Origin: Cyanobacteria bacterium MAG CAR3_bin_5
Lineage (GTDB): Bacteria; Cyanobacteriota; Cyanobacteriia; PCC-6307; Cyanobiaceae
NCBI GenBank assembly: GCA_026709085.1
Contig: JAPOTR010000058.1
Location: 1 to 32,423, forward strand
Direction: 5' to 3'
DNA length: 32,423 bases
Below the pieces are notes generated by a model that worked only from the letters and a program-made list of their open reading frames with translations, had not been told where the DNA came from and searched no databases. The stretch's first letter is position 1. Each line of letters starts with the position of its first letter. Shown here piece after piece: positions 16,523-24,930 of this stretch. A program made the translations under genes and the position numbers.

Positions 16523-19500
16523 ATGGCCAGCGCCGAGACACAGAACCTTATCACAAAGGCCATACGTGTTATCCACGAGATGAGCCCACAGGAGACGGAT
16601 GGAATCTGGCTTGAAGACCTTACCGTTCAGATTGGCCCCCACATCAAGGAGTGGGACATCACCTGTTGCTACCCCTGGTCGCAGTGGCCGGAGAGGGAAA
16701 GGCTCTATCCCGCTTCCAACCGCCAGGATGTGGGAATCGATGTTGTGGGGGTCCGCAGCGATCACCAGCTTGTCGCCATTCAGTGCAAGTCCCGCAAGCT
16801 GAACGCGGATGGCCGAGGTGGCCCCATCCACAAGGCTGAAATCGATAAGTTCATCAGCGCAACCGCAGCCCCCCACTGGACAGAGCGGTGGATCGTCACC
16901 AACGGTGACAACCACCTCAGCGACAACGTCCACGCGGCCGTTGCCCAGGGCCAGATCCCCATCAAGACAGTCAACATCACCAACGACCTGTTGCAACAGC
17001 AGACCGCCTTCGCCGATGAAGAAGGCTCTCACTGCCATCCCGGCCCCGATAGCGAGGAAGGCCATCAGACCAAAACCGACATGCAAGCCGAGGCCATCGC
17101 CGCAAGCGTCCGCATCCTCAGAGAGCATGAGCGGTCGGAGAGTGGCGGACTGCCCGTCGGCCAAGCCCGGGGCAAGATCATTCTGCCCTGCGGAACCGGC
17201 AAAACCCGCATCTCCTTGCGCATTGTGGAGGAACTGACGCCGCCGGGGGAACTGTCCGCTGTCCTCTGTCCGTCCATTGCACTGGTGGCCCAGATCCGGC
17301 GGGAATACCTGCAGAACGCCAAAGACAGCATTCGTGTCCTGGCGGTGTGTTCCGACGAGACAGCGGGCTACGATCCGAAGAAGGAAGGATCGCGCAATAC
17401 TGCCAAAGATCCCACGGTTGACAACAGTAACGTCAGCGCTTCGGAGGTGAGAGGCAAGGTCACCACCAGCCCGGATGAAATCGCTGACTGGATTCGCGAG
17501 GGACGGGAAAGTGGCAGGAGAAGCGTAATTTTCGGAACCTACCAGAGCGGCCATCGTGTGGCCGAGGCTTTGACAAAGACGGGCACCACGGCCAAAGTCC
17601 TTATCGCTGACGAAGCCCACCGCACCGCCGGACTGCGGAGGAGGAGGCGCAAAGCCAGCGAAGGCGTGCTCTCAGAGGAGGCGCAACGGATACGGGATTT
17701 CACCTTGTGCCATGACAATGACGCTTTTCCAGTTACCTACCGGGTGTACCAGACGGCCACGCCGCGAATCTACGATACGCGGAAGGTCAACCGGGACCAG
17801 GCCAGCGATTGGGTCGTCCGAACCATGGACGACGAAACAGTTTTCGGGGTGGAACTCTACCGCAAGAGCTACGTTGAGGCGGTGGAGAAAGGCTGGCTGG
17901 CTGATTACCGCATTATTGCCCTGGGCATCAACGATCCAGAGTCCTATCAGGCCGCCAAGCGACTGGCCAACAACACCAAGAGCAAGGGCCGCCATGCCCT
18001 GACCACAACGGACTACCTCCGCGGTTTGGCCTTTGTCCTGGCCATGGGCGGGGCGACGCAGGGGCGTGGGAACGCAGACGTGCCGCTCAAGTCTTGCATT
18101 GCCTTCATGAACACCGTGGACAAGTCCAAGAACATGGCGCAAGACCTGGCAACCGATACGGTCAGAGAATGGCTTCAGAAGTGGCTGCACGACAACCGGG
18201 GACACCAGGCTGCCGCCAACTACACCCTGGAACATCTGGATGCCACAAGCAACGTTGCCGCCCGGGACAGCGCCAAGCGCCGGCTGGCGAAATCCAGCAA
18301 AACCAGTCCCTACGGCATCATCAATGTCGGCATCTTTGGCGAGGGTACCGACTCGCCTTCATTGAGCGCCGTAGCGTTCCTCGAACCTCGCAAGAGCCCC
18401 ATCGACGTCATCCAGGCAGTAGGCCGGGCCATGCGCACTGCCCCCGACAAAGACACGGGATACATCATCTGCCCCATCCTGATTCCCGCCAGCGCCGACC
18501 CTGAACAGTGGCTCAGCGTCAGCAGCATGGAAGAAGGCTGGCAGGAACTGGGCCAGATTCTCCTGGCCTTGCGCGCCCATGATTCCCGTATTGAGGACAA
18601 CCTGGAGGATTTGCTGCAACTTTACGTCCCCAAGCCGCCGGAAACTCTGGGGACCATCGTTGCCGTTGCCAGAGGGGAGGACAGACGTATCTCTTACTGG
18701 AAACACCAGGGACCGCCTGGAGAGGCGCAAAAAGCCATGGAGCGCGTCCTGGGGGGTAAAAGCACCCCGGCCGATGAATTCAATCCCATCGTTGAGGAAC
18801 AGTTCAATGATTCCCATACCAGTAGCGTCCCGGGGAACGTGGCGGAACCCACGCAGATCATTGCCGGCAAGAAGAACGATGACGGCAGCCTGGAATTGCG
18901 CATGGATAGCGTCGCCAGAACCGACCCGGCGCCTGACGGCACTCCCGGAAGGCTGGATATCAGGAAATCCAAAGGCAAAGGCAAAGACATGATCAATAAG
19001 GGGACGGGTGTAAGACTGCCCCACAGCAGCAAGCAGAGAAAACGCCGGACCCGCCGGGAAATGGGGGAACATTACGCCCTGCAGATGTTGCTGCTCAGCG
19101 GCATGGACGAATACGGTAACGCCATCAAGATGAACCTGCTGTCCAGGTCCGGCCTGGTGAATAACAAGGTGGTTCGAGATTTGAACATCCTGGAAAGCAG
19201 TGTCAAAGAGGCTGCCCACCACCTGAATGCCGACGGCCTGCAATCAGAGCTATGCAGACACTTTGGATTGGGCAACCTGAAGAAGAAAGATCTTAATAAG
19301 CAGGCCGACGGTTGCACCATTGCCGCCCTGCTGATGATGAACGCGGCCATGCTCCACCAGCGCATCGCCAACGGCCGCTGGCTCTCCGGCGTCAGCCACC
19401 TGGACAGCGTGAAGAACGACGTCAACGTGGTGCATCGGATCAGTCAGGAATGGAACCAGATCATGCGCCACGACTTCCGGCCTGTGTTGAAACCAGCGGT

Positions 19501-21847
19501 CAGTGTAATAGAAACCATTGAAGATACTGGCAAGCTGGCCGGGTTGGAACGTGCCCTGCGGCACATCGCCGCTGAAGCAGAACGTATTGCGGAAACCTAT
19601 GCTGATATGGGAGCCGACCACGCTGGACCGCTGTTCAACCGGGTTATGGGCAACCAGGAGAGCGACAGCGCCTTCTTCACCCGCCCCGTTGCCGCTTCCA
19701 TCGCCGCCCGCCTCACCCTGGACGTTTGTGGCGATGTGAACTGGGCAGACCGAAATGTTTGGGAAGCCCATAAGACTGTGGACCTGGCCTGTGGCAGCGG
19801 CACCCTGCTGGCAGCGATGCTTACCGATATGAAACGCCGCGCCAGAAATCATGGAGCTAATGAGGATGAAATAGCAGAACTGCAAAAGCTGGCTGTTGAA
19901 GAAACCATCAAGGGACTGGATATTAACCCGGTGTCCTTGCAACTGGCAGCATCACAACTGACTGCTGGAAACCATGAGATCCGTTACCGGAATATGGGAT
20001 TGTATAAGATGTCCTATGGACCGTCTCAGGACAATAAGTTTACTTATCTTTCAGCAGGTACTATCTCAGCAGGTAGCTTAGAACTATTAATGCAAAAGGC
20101 AATTGTATCCAGAGATAACGAACTAGATTTATCCGAATACAATGCACTCAAGTCTAAGAATGTCTGGGGTAAATCTGACAATTCTGAATTAGGAAATGAA
20201 GTAAGCGCATCTAAAGATGCTCAAATCATAATAATGAATCCACCATTTTCAAGCAGAAGCAATGTGGGAAAGAAGTTTCAATCTTATGTACAAAAAGCAT
20301 TACGGAAACGCATTGACTTAATTGAGACAAATCTGATACATAATGATGAGAATATGAATGACTTTGTAGATAAGAATTCTATAGGTCCATTATTTATTGC
20401 GTTGGCAGACCGATGTGTAAATCAAGATAATGGCATTATTACTATGATTCATCCTACAATTTCATTATGCAATGTATTGGCAGAGCAAGAAAGGAAACTT
20501 CTTACGCAAAGATACCATATTCATACCATTCTTACTTGTCATGAACCCAGCAATTATAATCTTGTTCAACAAAGTAATATTAATGAAAGCATTATGGTAC
20601 TGAAACGCAATAATAGTCATGATTTTCCTACTAGATTTATTCAACTAGACAGGCTTCCAGTAAATGAAGTTGAAGTAAATAAATTGCATCAATGTATCAT
20701 TCACTGCCAGAAAGGACAAATGCAAGAAGGTTGGGGAGAAATATTCTACTGGCCTGCTGAGTATATCAAGGCTGGAGATTGGACGCAAGCAATTTGGCGT
20801 TCTAATAAGTTGGCAAAAGCAGCGACAAAGTTTTCTAATGATAAGGAATTAATTGCAATCAAAGAAATCTCAGGTGTACATATCCATTCAACTTATCAAA
20901 CATTATACAAAAATTTTGAAGAATCAGAACTGGAAATACCAGAGAGTTTTCCAATTTTAGCATCTACTGGAGCCGACGGCCAGCTTACCATTAAGAGTAA
21001 TCCAGATCAACATCGACGAAAAAATAAAAATAGTTCCCATTTAACAACTGAAAAGATGCTCAATAAGGCTGCTTATTTGCTAATTGTCATGGCTCAACGT
21101 AATACAACTGGTCGTCTTGCTGCTTGTGCTGATCTCAGAAAATACGTAGGAATAGGATATATTCCAATAACGGGATTTACTATAAATGAGTCTAAAGCAG
21201 TTGCTGTATTTATCAATTCAACCCCAGGAAGGCTGCAACTGATGAGAAATCCAACACGTACATTGGAATTTCCTAGATATAATCCAGCAGCATCTGAGAA
21301 GATTCGCATACCCAATATTAAGGATAATAATATCATCTGCCAAACCCTTGCCAACTGCTGGGAGCACACAAAAAATATGGAAGTGCCCCAGTATAGAGAC
21401 GGCGAGTGTGAAGTGCGACGCCTGTGGGATGAAGCTGTTGCCAAAGCCATGGACTGGGATCCTGCCGAACTGGAGCGCTTGCGCCTGTTGCTCCATCGGG
21501 AACCCCATGTCTGTGGCATGGGTTACAACCAGTACGCCGACGAAGTGGAAGTCCAACCCGCAGATCGCCAAAGCTTCCAGGAATTGGCTGACCGATGGGA
21601 GGCGGAAACAGCACTGTTGTCCAACTTGGAGCGGTCAGCCCAACATCCCGCCCATCAGGAAATTGTCACCATGGGAAAAGCGGCGGTCCCCCTGATCCTG
21701 GAGAGGATACGCTCCCAGGGGGGGCTCTGGTTCCATGCCTTGTCCGCAATCACCGGCGCCAATCCGGTAGCGCCTGACGATCACGGAAACGTTGCAGCCA
21801 TGCAGGAATCCTGGCTGAAGTGGGGCGAACGTAATGGATATGGTTAG
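16523..21847 (+). CDS. Single-chain restriction-modification enzyme, type ISP (LlaGI/LlaBIII-like)
   Basis: This intact 1774-residue protein has the domain order of type ISP enzymes, which cut DNA after ATP-driven translocation and methylate adenine in the same chain. An Mrr-like nuclease comes first, with GID at Asp73 and the QCK pair Gln87/Lys89. The SF2 helicase follows: CGTGKT (223-228), DEAH (363-366), TATPRIY (411-417) and QAVGRAMR (631-638). A basic spacer (KQRKRRTRR) leads to the N6-adenine methyltransferase with DLACGSG (1087-1093) and NPPF (1239-1242), then the target recognition region. Family members I know are near 1,600 residues; the extra length includes a C-terminal domain of about 95 residues that looks like a separate small protein. 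The start chosen is the ATG at 16523; a GTG at 16466 is also open. Residues about 1157-1610 are coded by AT-rich DNA unlike the rest. Promoter and target site are unknown. Confidence 0.88.
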   Translation: MASAETQNLITKAIRVIHEMSPQETDGIWLEDLTVQIGPHIKEWDITCCYPWSQWPERERLYPASNRQDVGIDVVGVRSDHQLVAIQCKSRKLNADGRGGPIHKAEIDKFISATAAPHWTERWIVTNGDNHLSDNVHAAVAQGQIPIKTVNITNDLLQQQTAFADEEGSHCHPGPDSEEGHQTKTDMQAEAIAASVRILREHERSESGGLPVGQARGKIILPCGTGKTRISLRIVEELTPPGELSAVLCPSIALVAQIRREYLQNAKDSIRVLAVCSDETAGYDPKKEGSRNTAKDPTVDNSNVSASEVRGKVTTSPDEIADWIREGRESGRRSVIFGTYQSGHRVAEALTKTGTTAKVLIADEAHRTAGLRRRRRKASEGVLSEEAQRIRDFTLCHDNDAFPVTYRVYQTATPRIYDTRKVNRDQASDWVVRTMDDETVFGVELYRKSYVEAVEKGWLADYRIIALGINDPESYQAAKRLANNTKSKGRHALTTTDYLRGLAFVLAMGGATQGRGNADVPLKSCIAFMNTVDKSKNMAQDLATDTVREWLQKWLHDNRGHQAAANYTLEHLDATSNVAARDSAKRRLAKSSKTSPYGIINVGIFGEGTDSPSLSAVAFLEPRKSPIDVIQAVGRAMRTAPDKDTGYIICPILIPASADPEQWLSVSSMEEGWQELGQILLALRAHDSRIEDNLEDLLQLYVPKPPETLGTIVAVARGEDRRISYWKHQGPPGEAQKAMERVLGGKSTPADEFNPIVEEQFNDSHTSSVPGNVAEPTQIIAGKKNDDGSLELRMDSVARTDPAPDGTPGRLDIRKSKGKGKDMINKGTGVRLPHSSKQRKRRTRREMGEHYALQMLLLSGMDEYGNAIKMNLLSRSGLVNNKVVRDLNILESSVKEAAHHLNADGLQSELCRHFGLGNLKKKDLNKQADGCTIAALLMMNAAMLHQRIANGRWLSGVSHLDSVKNDVNVVHRISQEWNQIMRHDFRPVLKPAVSVIETIEDTGKLAGLERALRHIAAEAERIAETYADMGADHAGPLFNRVMGNQESDSAFFTRPVAASIAARLTLDVCGDVNWADRNVWEAHKTVDLACGSGTLLAAMLTDMKRRARNHGANEDEIAELQKLAVEETIKGLDINPVSLQLAASQLTAGNHEIRYRNMGLYKMSYGPSQDNKFTYLSAGTISAGSLELLMQKAIVSRDNELDLSEYNALKSKNVWGKSDNSELGNEVSASKDAQIIIMNPPFSSRSNVGKKFQSYVQKALRKRIDLIETNLIHNDENMNDFVDKNSIGPLFIALADRCVNQDNGIITMIHPTISLCNVLAEQERKLLTQRYHIHTILTCHEPSNYNLVQQSNINESIMVLKRNNSHDFPTRFIQLDRLPVNEVEVNKLHQCIIHCQKGQMQEGWGEIFYWPAEYIKAGDWTQAIWRSNKLAKAATKFSNDKELIAIKEISGVHIHSTYQTLYKNFEESELEIPESFPILASTGADGQLTIKSNPDQHRRKNKNSSHLTTEKMLNKAAYLLIVMAQRNTTGRLAACADLRKYVGIGYIPITGFTINESKAVAVFINSTPGRLQLMRNPTRTLEFPRYNPAASEKIRIPNIKDNNIICQTLANCWEHTKNMEVPQYRDGECEVRRLWDEAVAKAMDWDPAELERLRLLLHREPHVCGMGYNQYADEVEVQPADRQSFQELADRWEAETALLSNLERSAQHPAHQEIVTMGKAAVPLILERIRSQGGLWFHALSAITGANPVAPDDHGNVAAMQESWLKWGERNGYG
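19990..21350 (+). other. AT-rich block inside the restriction-modification gene
   Basis: Hand counts of single 60-base lines give about 63% GC at 17221, 55% at 19801, 43% at 19981, 33% at 20101, 27% at 20341, 38% at 21241, then 52% at 21361 and 58% at 21421. The block begins after methyltransferase motif I and ends after the presumed recognition region, with frame kept throughout. Codon choice shifts to AAT, ATT, AAA and TTA. This is what a recently swapped specificity cassette would look like. Confidence 0.8.
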
Positions 21848-22286
21848 ATGGACGCAGCAACTTATCTCAGCGTTTCCGCAGCTTGCCAGCGAAGGTTATG
21901 AAATCGTAGGTGATCCTACAGAGCAATACAACTGCATTGCCTACGCTGCAGGTGACACCAGCCGATGGTGGGAGCACAGCGAAAACCACCACTGGCCCGG
22001 CTACGCGAGCCGTTCCAACAGCATGGAGAGCCTGAAACAAGTCTTCCTCGGCCTAGGTTTCCAGCCCTGCAACGACAGCAGGATGGAAGACGGCTACCAG
22101 AAGGTTGCCCTGTACGAACAGGAAGGAGCCTGGACACACGCGGCTGTTCAGATGCCCAACGGACGCTGGCGCAGCAAAATGGGCCGAGGCCCTGTTATCG
22201 AACATCAAAGCCCCCAGTCCCTATCCGGCGGCATTTACGGAGAACCCTCAACCTGCATGCGGAGAGCCACGGGCACGGTGAGTTGA
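21834..22286 (+). CDS. DUF7689-type protein overlapping the restriction-modification gene
   Basis: A 150-residue soluble protein with the conserved YNCIAYAAGDTSRWWE (Cys34), a segment around LGFQPCNDSRMEDGYQKVAL, WTHAAVQMPNGRWRSKMG (His102) and IEHQSPQSL (His124). This pattern matches what I remember of DUF7689 proteins, whose function is unknown. The invariant Cys and His are reminiscent of papain-like or NlpC/P60 catalytic pairs, but that is a guess. Its ATG at 21834 lies inside the last codons of the large upstream ORF (14-base overlap), so translation is probably coupled. A second ATG two codons later could also serve. There is no signal peptide. Confidence 0.75.
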   Translation: MDMVRWTQQLISAFPQLASEGYEIVGDPTEQYNCIAYAAGDTSRWWEHSENHHWPGYASRSNSMESLKQVFLGLGFQPCNDSRMEDGYQKVALYEQEGAWTHAAVQMPNGRWRSKMGRGPVIEHQSPQSLSGGIYGEPSTCMRRATGTVS

Positions 22287-22329
22287 GGGTGACGCCAGGC
22301 CCTTGCGCCAGAGAAAAAGCAGCTTGCCC

Positions 22330-23670
22330 TCAAGAACCGGCATGGTCCACCGTGACGGCTTCCAGATCGTAGAGATGGGCGGCGGTGATGCGGGCCTGGA
22401 CCAGGCTGCCCACCCGGGCCATTCCTTGCAGGTGAACCACCCCGTCCACCTCCGGCGCAAAGCGGCTGCAACGGCCCCGCTTTTCCCTGGTGGCGGGGTC
22501 TTCCTTTTCCACCAACACGGGAACAACGCGCCCCACCCAGGCCTGATTCCGCTCCTGGGCAATGGGTTGCTGAAGCTGCATGAGCCGGTCCCGGCGCGCC
22601 TGGGCCACGGCATGAGGCACGGGGTTGGGCAGGGTTGCCGCAGCGGCGCCCTCCTCCGGGGAGAAGGCGAACACCCCCACATGGTCAAACCGTTGTTGCT
22701 GGACAAACGCCTCCAGATGGGCGAAGTGGGCCTCCGTTTCCCCAGGGAACCCCACGATGAGGGTGGTGCGGATGGTGGCATCCGGCAGTTGCCGGCGCAG
22801 ACGATCCAGCAGGGCGCCGTTGACATCCGCCTGCCAGGGGCGATTCATGGCCCTGAGGATCTCCGGGTGGCTGTGTTGCAGAGGCAGATCCAGGTAGGGC
22901 AACACGTTGGGGGTCTCCCGGAACGCCGCCAACACCTGGGGCGTCAGGCCGGTGGGATAGGCGTAGTGGACCCGGATCCAGGGAATCGCCACGGTCCCCA
23001 GCATCCGCAACAACTCCGCCAGCATGGGCTTGCCGTAGCGGTCACGGCCGTAGTTGGTGGTGATCTGGCTGATGAGGATCAACTCCTGCACCCCCTGTTC
23101 CGCCAACTGCTGCGCTTCGGACCGGATGGATTCCATGGACCGGGAGCGCTGGTTGCCCCGCAGGTGGGGAATGATGCAAAAGGCGCAGCGGTAGTCGCAG
23201 CCCTCCGCCACCTTCACATAGGCCACGGCATTGGCGGTGGTGCGCTGGCGGGGCAGGTGCTCATCCGCCAGGAAGGTGGGTACAGCGCTCACCTGCTGCA
23301 CCCGCTCCCCCGCCACAACCCGCTCCAGCACGGAGACGATGTGTTGATAGTCGCCACTGCCCACCACGGCCCGGGCCTCCGGTAGGGCCTCCAGCAACTC
23401 CGCCTGGAAGTGTTGCGCCAGACAACCGGCAATGATCAGTTGTTTCCCCTCCTCCGCCAGCCGCACCAGAGTGCGCACCGACTCCTCACGCGCCTCCTGG
23501 ATGAAGCTGCAGGTGTTCACCACCACCAGATCAGCGGCGGTCTCGTCACTGCTCACCCCGTAGCCGGCCGCATCCAGCAGCCCCAGCATGTGCTCACTGT
23601 CCACCCGGTTTTTCTCGCAGCCCAGATGGGCAAAGGCCACTGTGGGGGGCTTGCCGCGGGAGCGGGTCAT
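22330..23670 (-). CDS. rimO: Ribosomal protein S12 methylthiotransferase
   Basis: A radical-SAM enzyme that adds a methylthio group to the conserved aspartate of ribosomal protein S12. The 446-residue protein has the N-terminal cluster domain with Cys18 ([12 protein letters not shown]), Cys54 (NTCSF) and Cys83 (AGCLAQ). The radical-SAM CxxxCxxC reads CDYRCAFC at 158-165, followed by [17 protein letters not shown] and [12 protein letters not shown], and a C-terminal TRAM domain from about residue 370. HLGCEKNxVD separates RimO from MiaB. The start is the ATG at 23670; the ORF is open 13 codons further. It lies tail to tail with the DUF7689 gene, 43 bases apart, and marks the return to housekeeping genes. 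Confidence 0.95.
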   Translation of the reverse strand: MTRSRGKPPTVAFAHLGCEKNRVDSEHMLGLLDAAGYGVSSDETAADLVVVNTCSFIQEAREESVRTLVRLAEEGKQLIIAGCLAQHFQAELLEALPEARAVVGSGDYQHIVSVLERVVAGERVQQVSAVPTFLADEHLPRQRTTANAVAYVKVAEGCDYRCAFCIIPHLRGNQRSRSMESIRSEAQQLAEQGVQELILISQITTNYGRDRYGKPMLAELLRMLGTVAIPWIRVHYAYPTGLTPQVLAAFRETPNVLPYLDLPLQHSHPEILRAMNRPWQADVNGALLDRLRRQLPDATIRTTLIVGFPGETEAHFAHLEAFVQQQRFDHVGVFAFSPEEGAAAATLPNPVPHAVAQARRDRLMQLQQPIAQERNQAWVGRVVPVLVEKEDPATREKRGRCSRFAPEVDGVVHLQGMARVGSLVQARITAAHLYDLEAVTVDHAGS

Positions 23671-23766
23671 GGCGGCGGGGGCAAGCGGGAGGGGATGGGA
23701 AGTGGGCAAGGGGCTGGCAGAGTGGTGTTGCCATCATGATCCCTCACCCCGGCCGGTGCTTTAGCG

Positions 23767-24588
23767 ATGGATTCCGATCACCCAAGGATGAACCGCTGGC
23801 GCCAACTCTTCGGGAACCGACGGCCGTTGATTGGCGTGATCCACCTGCCCCCGTTGCCGGGGGCCCCGGGCTGGGGAGGGGATATGGACGGGGTGGAAAC
23901 CTGGGCCTTGGCGGATGCCCAGGCCTATGCCAGTGGCGGCGCCACCGCAGTGCTGGTGGAAAACTTTGGCGACCACCCCTTTTTTCCCCGTCAGGCGCCA
24001 CCGGAGACCGTTGCCGCCATGGGCCGCATTGCCACCGCCGTGGTGCGGGCGGTTTCCCTGCCGGTGGGCATCAACGTGCTGCGCAACGACGGCGCTGCCG
24101 CCCTGGCTGTGGCCGTGGCCAGTGGGGCCCGGTTTATCCGGGTGAACGTTCTGAGCGGCGCCATGGTGACCGACCAGGGGCTGATTCAGGGGTGCGCCGC
24201 CCAGCTTCTGCGGCAGCGACGGCTCCTGGCTGCCGACCATGTGGCTGTGTTGGCGGACGTGCTGGTGAAGCACGCCCTGCCCCTGGCGCCATTGCCGGCG
24301 CCCATGGCGGTTCAGGACACCTTGAAACGGGGTGGCGCGGATGGGGTGATCGTGTCGGGGGACAGCACCGGAACTCCAGTGGAACCGGAGATCCTGCAGC
24401 AGGCCCGCCATGCCGCCCAGGGAGCGCCTGTGCTCATTGGCAGCGGCTTCGGGCCAGCCACTGCAGACCACCTGGGTCCCCTGTGTGACGGGGTGATCGT
24501 GGCTTCAGCGCTGAAGCGGGACGGCCAACTGTGCAATCCGGTGGATCCCCAGCGGGTTGCGCAGTTGCGGGGCAGGTTTCACCCTTGA
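23767..24588 (+). CDS. btpA: BtpA family protein, photosystem I biogenesis
   Basis: BtpA is a thylakoid-associated protein needed for stable photosystem I reaction-centre proteins in Synechocystis. Homologues outside phototrophs look like TIM-barrel enzymes, so its exact chemistry is unclear. The 273 residues show LIGVIHLPPLPGAPGW, GGATAVLVENFGDHPF, PVGINVLRNDGAAAL, ARFIRVNVLSGAMVTDQG, VLADVLVKHALPL, DGVIVSGDSTGTPV and VLIGSGFGPA, all typical. The start is the ATG at 23767; an ATG seven codons later (23788) is an alternative. The gene is divergent from rimO and overlaps the convergent small gene at 24579 by 10 bases. Confidence 0.93.
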   Translation: MDSDHPRMNRWRQLFGNRRPLIGVIHLPPLPGAPGWGGDMDGVETWALADAQAYASGGATAVLVENFGDHPFFPRQAPPETVAAMGRIATAVVRAVSLPVGINVLRNDGAAALAVAVASGARFIRVNVLSGAMVTDQGLIQGCAAQLLRQRRLLAADHVAVLADVLVKHALPLAPLPAPMAVQDTLKRGGADGVIVSGDSTGTPVEPEILQQARHAAQGAPVLIGSGFGPATADHLGPLCDGVIVASALKRDGQLCNPVDPQRVAQLRGRFHP

Positions 24589-24836
24589 GACCGCAGACGG
24601 CGGGACGCGGGAACAGCCAGCAGAGCGCAGCCCAGGCCCGCAAGCCATAGGGGAGCCGGATTCGTGGACCGAGGCGGTGTGGCCCCCTCATGGGTGTGGG
24701 GAACGACAGTGCTGCCGGGAGCGTGGGGATGGGCGGACGCCTCGGGGGACCAACTGCCGAAGGCCAGGATGCTGCAGCTAACGCCAGCGAACAGCAGGGC
24801 TGCCCGTTGGCAACGGGTGGGTGATTGCGTTGTCAT
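24579..24836 (-). CDS. Small secreted or membrane-anchored His-rich protein
   Basis: An 85-residue protein with a signal peptide-like start (MTTQSPTRCQRAALLFAGVS, cleavage likely after the ASA near residue 35). A short mature part follows with His residues (HPHAPGSTVVPHTHEG). A C-terminal hydrophobic stretch, LWLAGLGCALLAVPA, is followed by the basic tail SRRLRSQ. That end resembles a sorting or PEP-CTERM-like anchor (hydrophobic span, then Arg cluster), although the usual PEP motif is not clear. The His pairs could bind metal. No family is recognised. It overlaps btpA by 10 bases at the 3' end. Confidence 0.5.
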   Translation of the reverse strand: MTTQSPTRCQRAALLFAGVSCSILAFGSWSPEASAHPHAPGSTVVPHTHEGATPPRSTNPAPLWLAGLGCALLAVPASRRLRSQG

Positions 24837-24930
24837 CAAGGTGTGGGCTGAGGAAAAGCGACCTGCCGGCCATTGTGCCATTCACCGGTCCATCCTGGTG
24901 TCAAGATGGGTGGAACGCGACAGCGCTTGC

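Noticed and set aside
16382-17620. A 412-codon minus-strand ORF opposite the start of the R-M gene.
   Set aside because: It is the antisense shadow of a region whose plus frame carries Mrr and helicase motifs; its own translation shows no family features.
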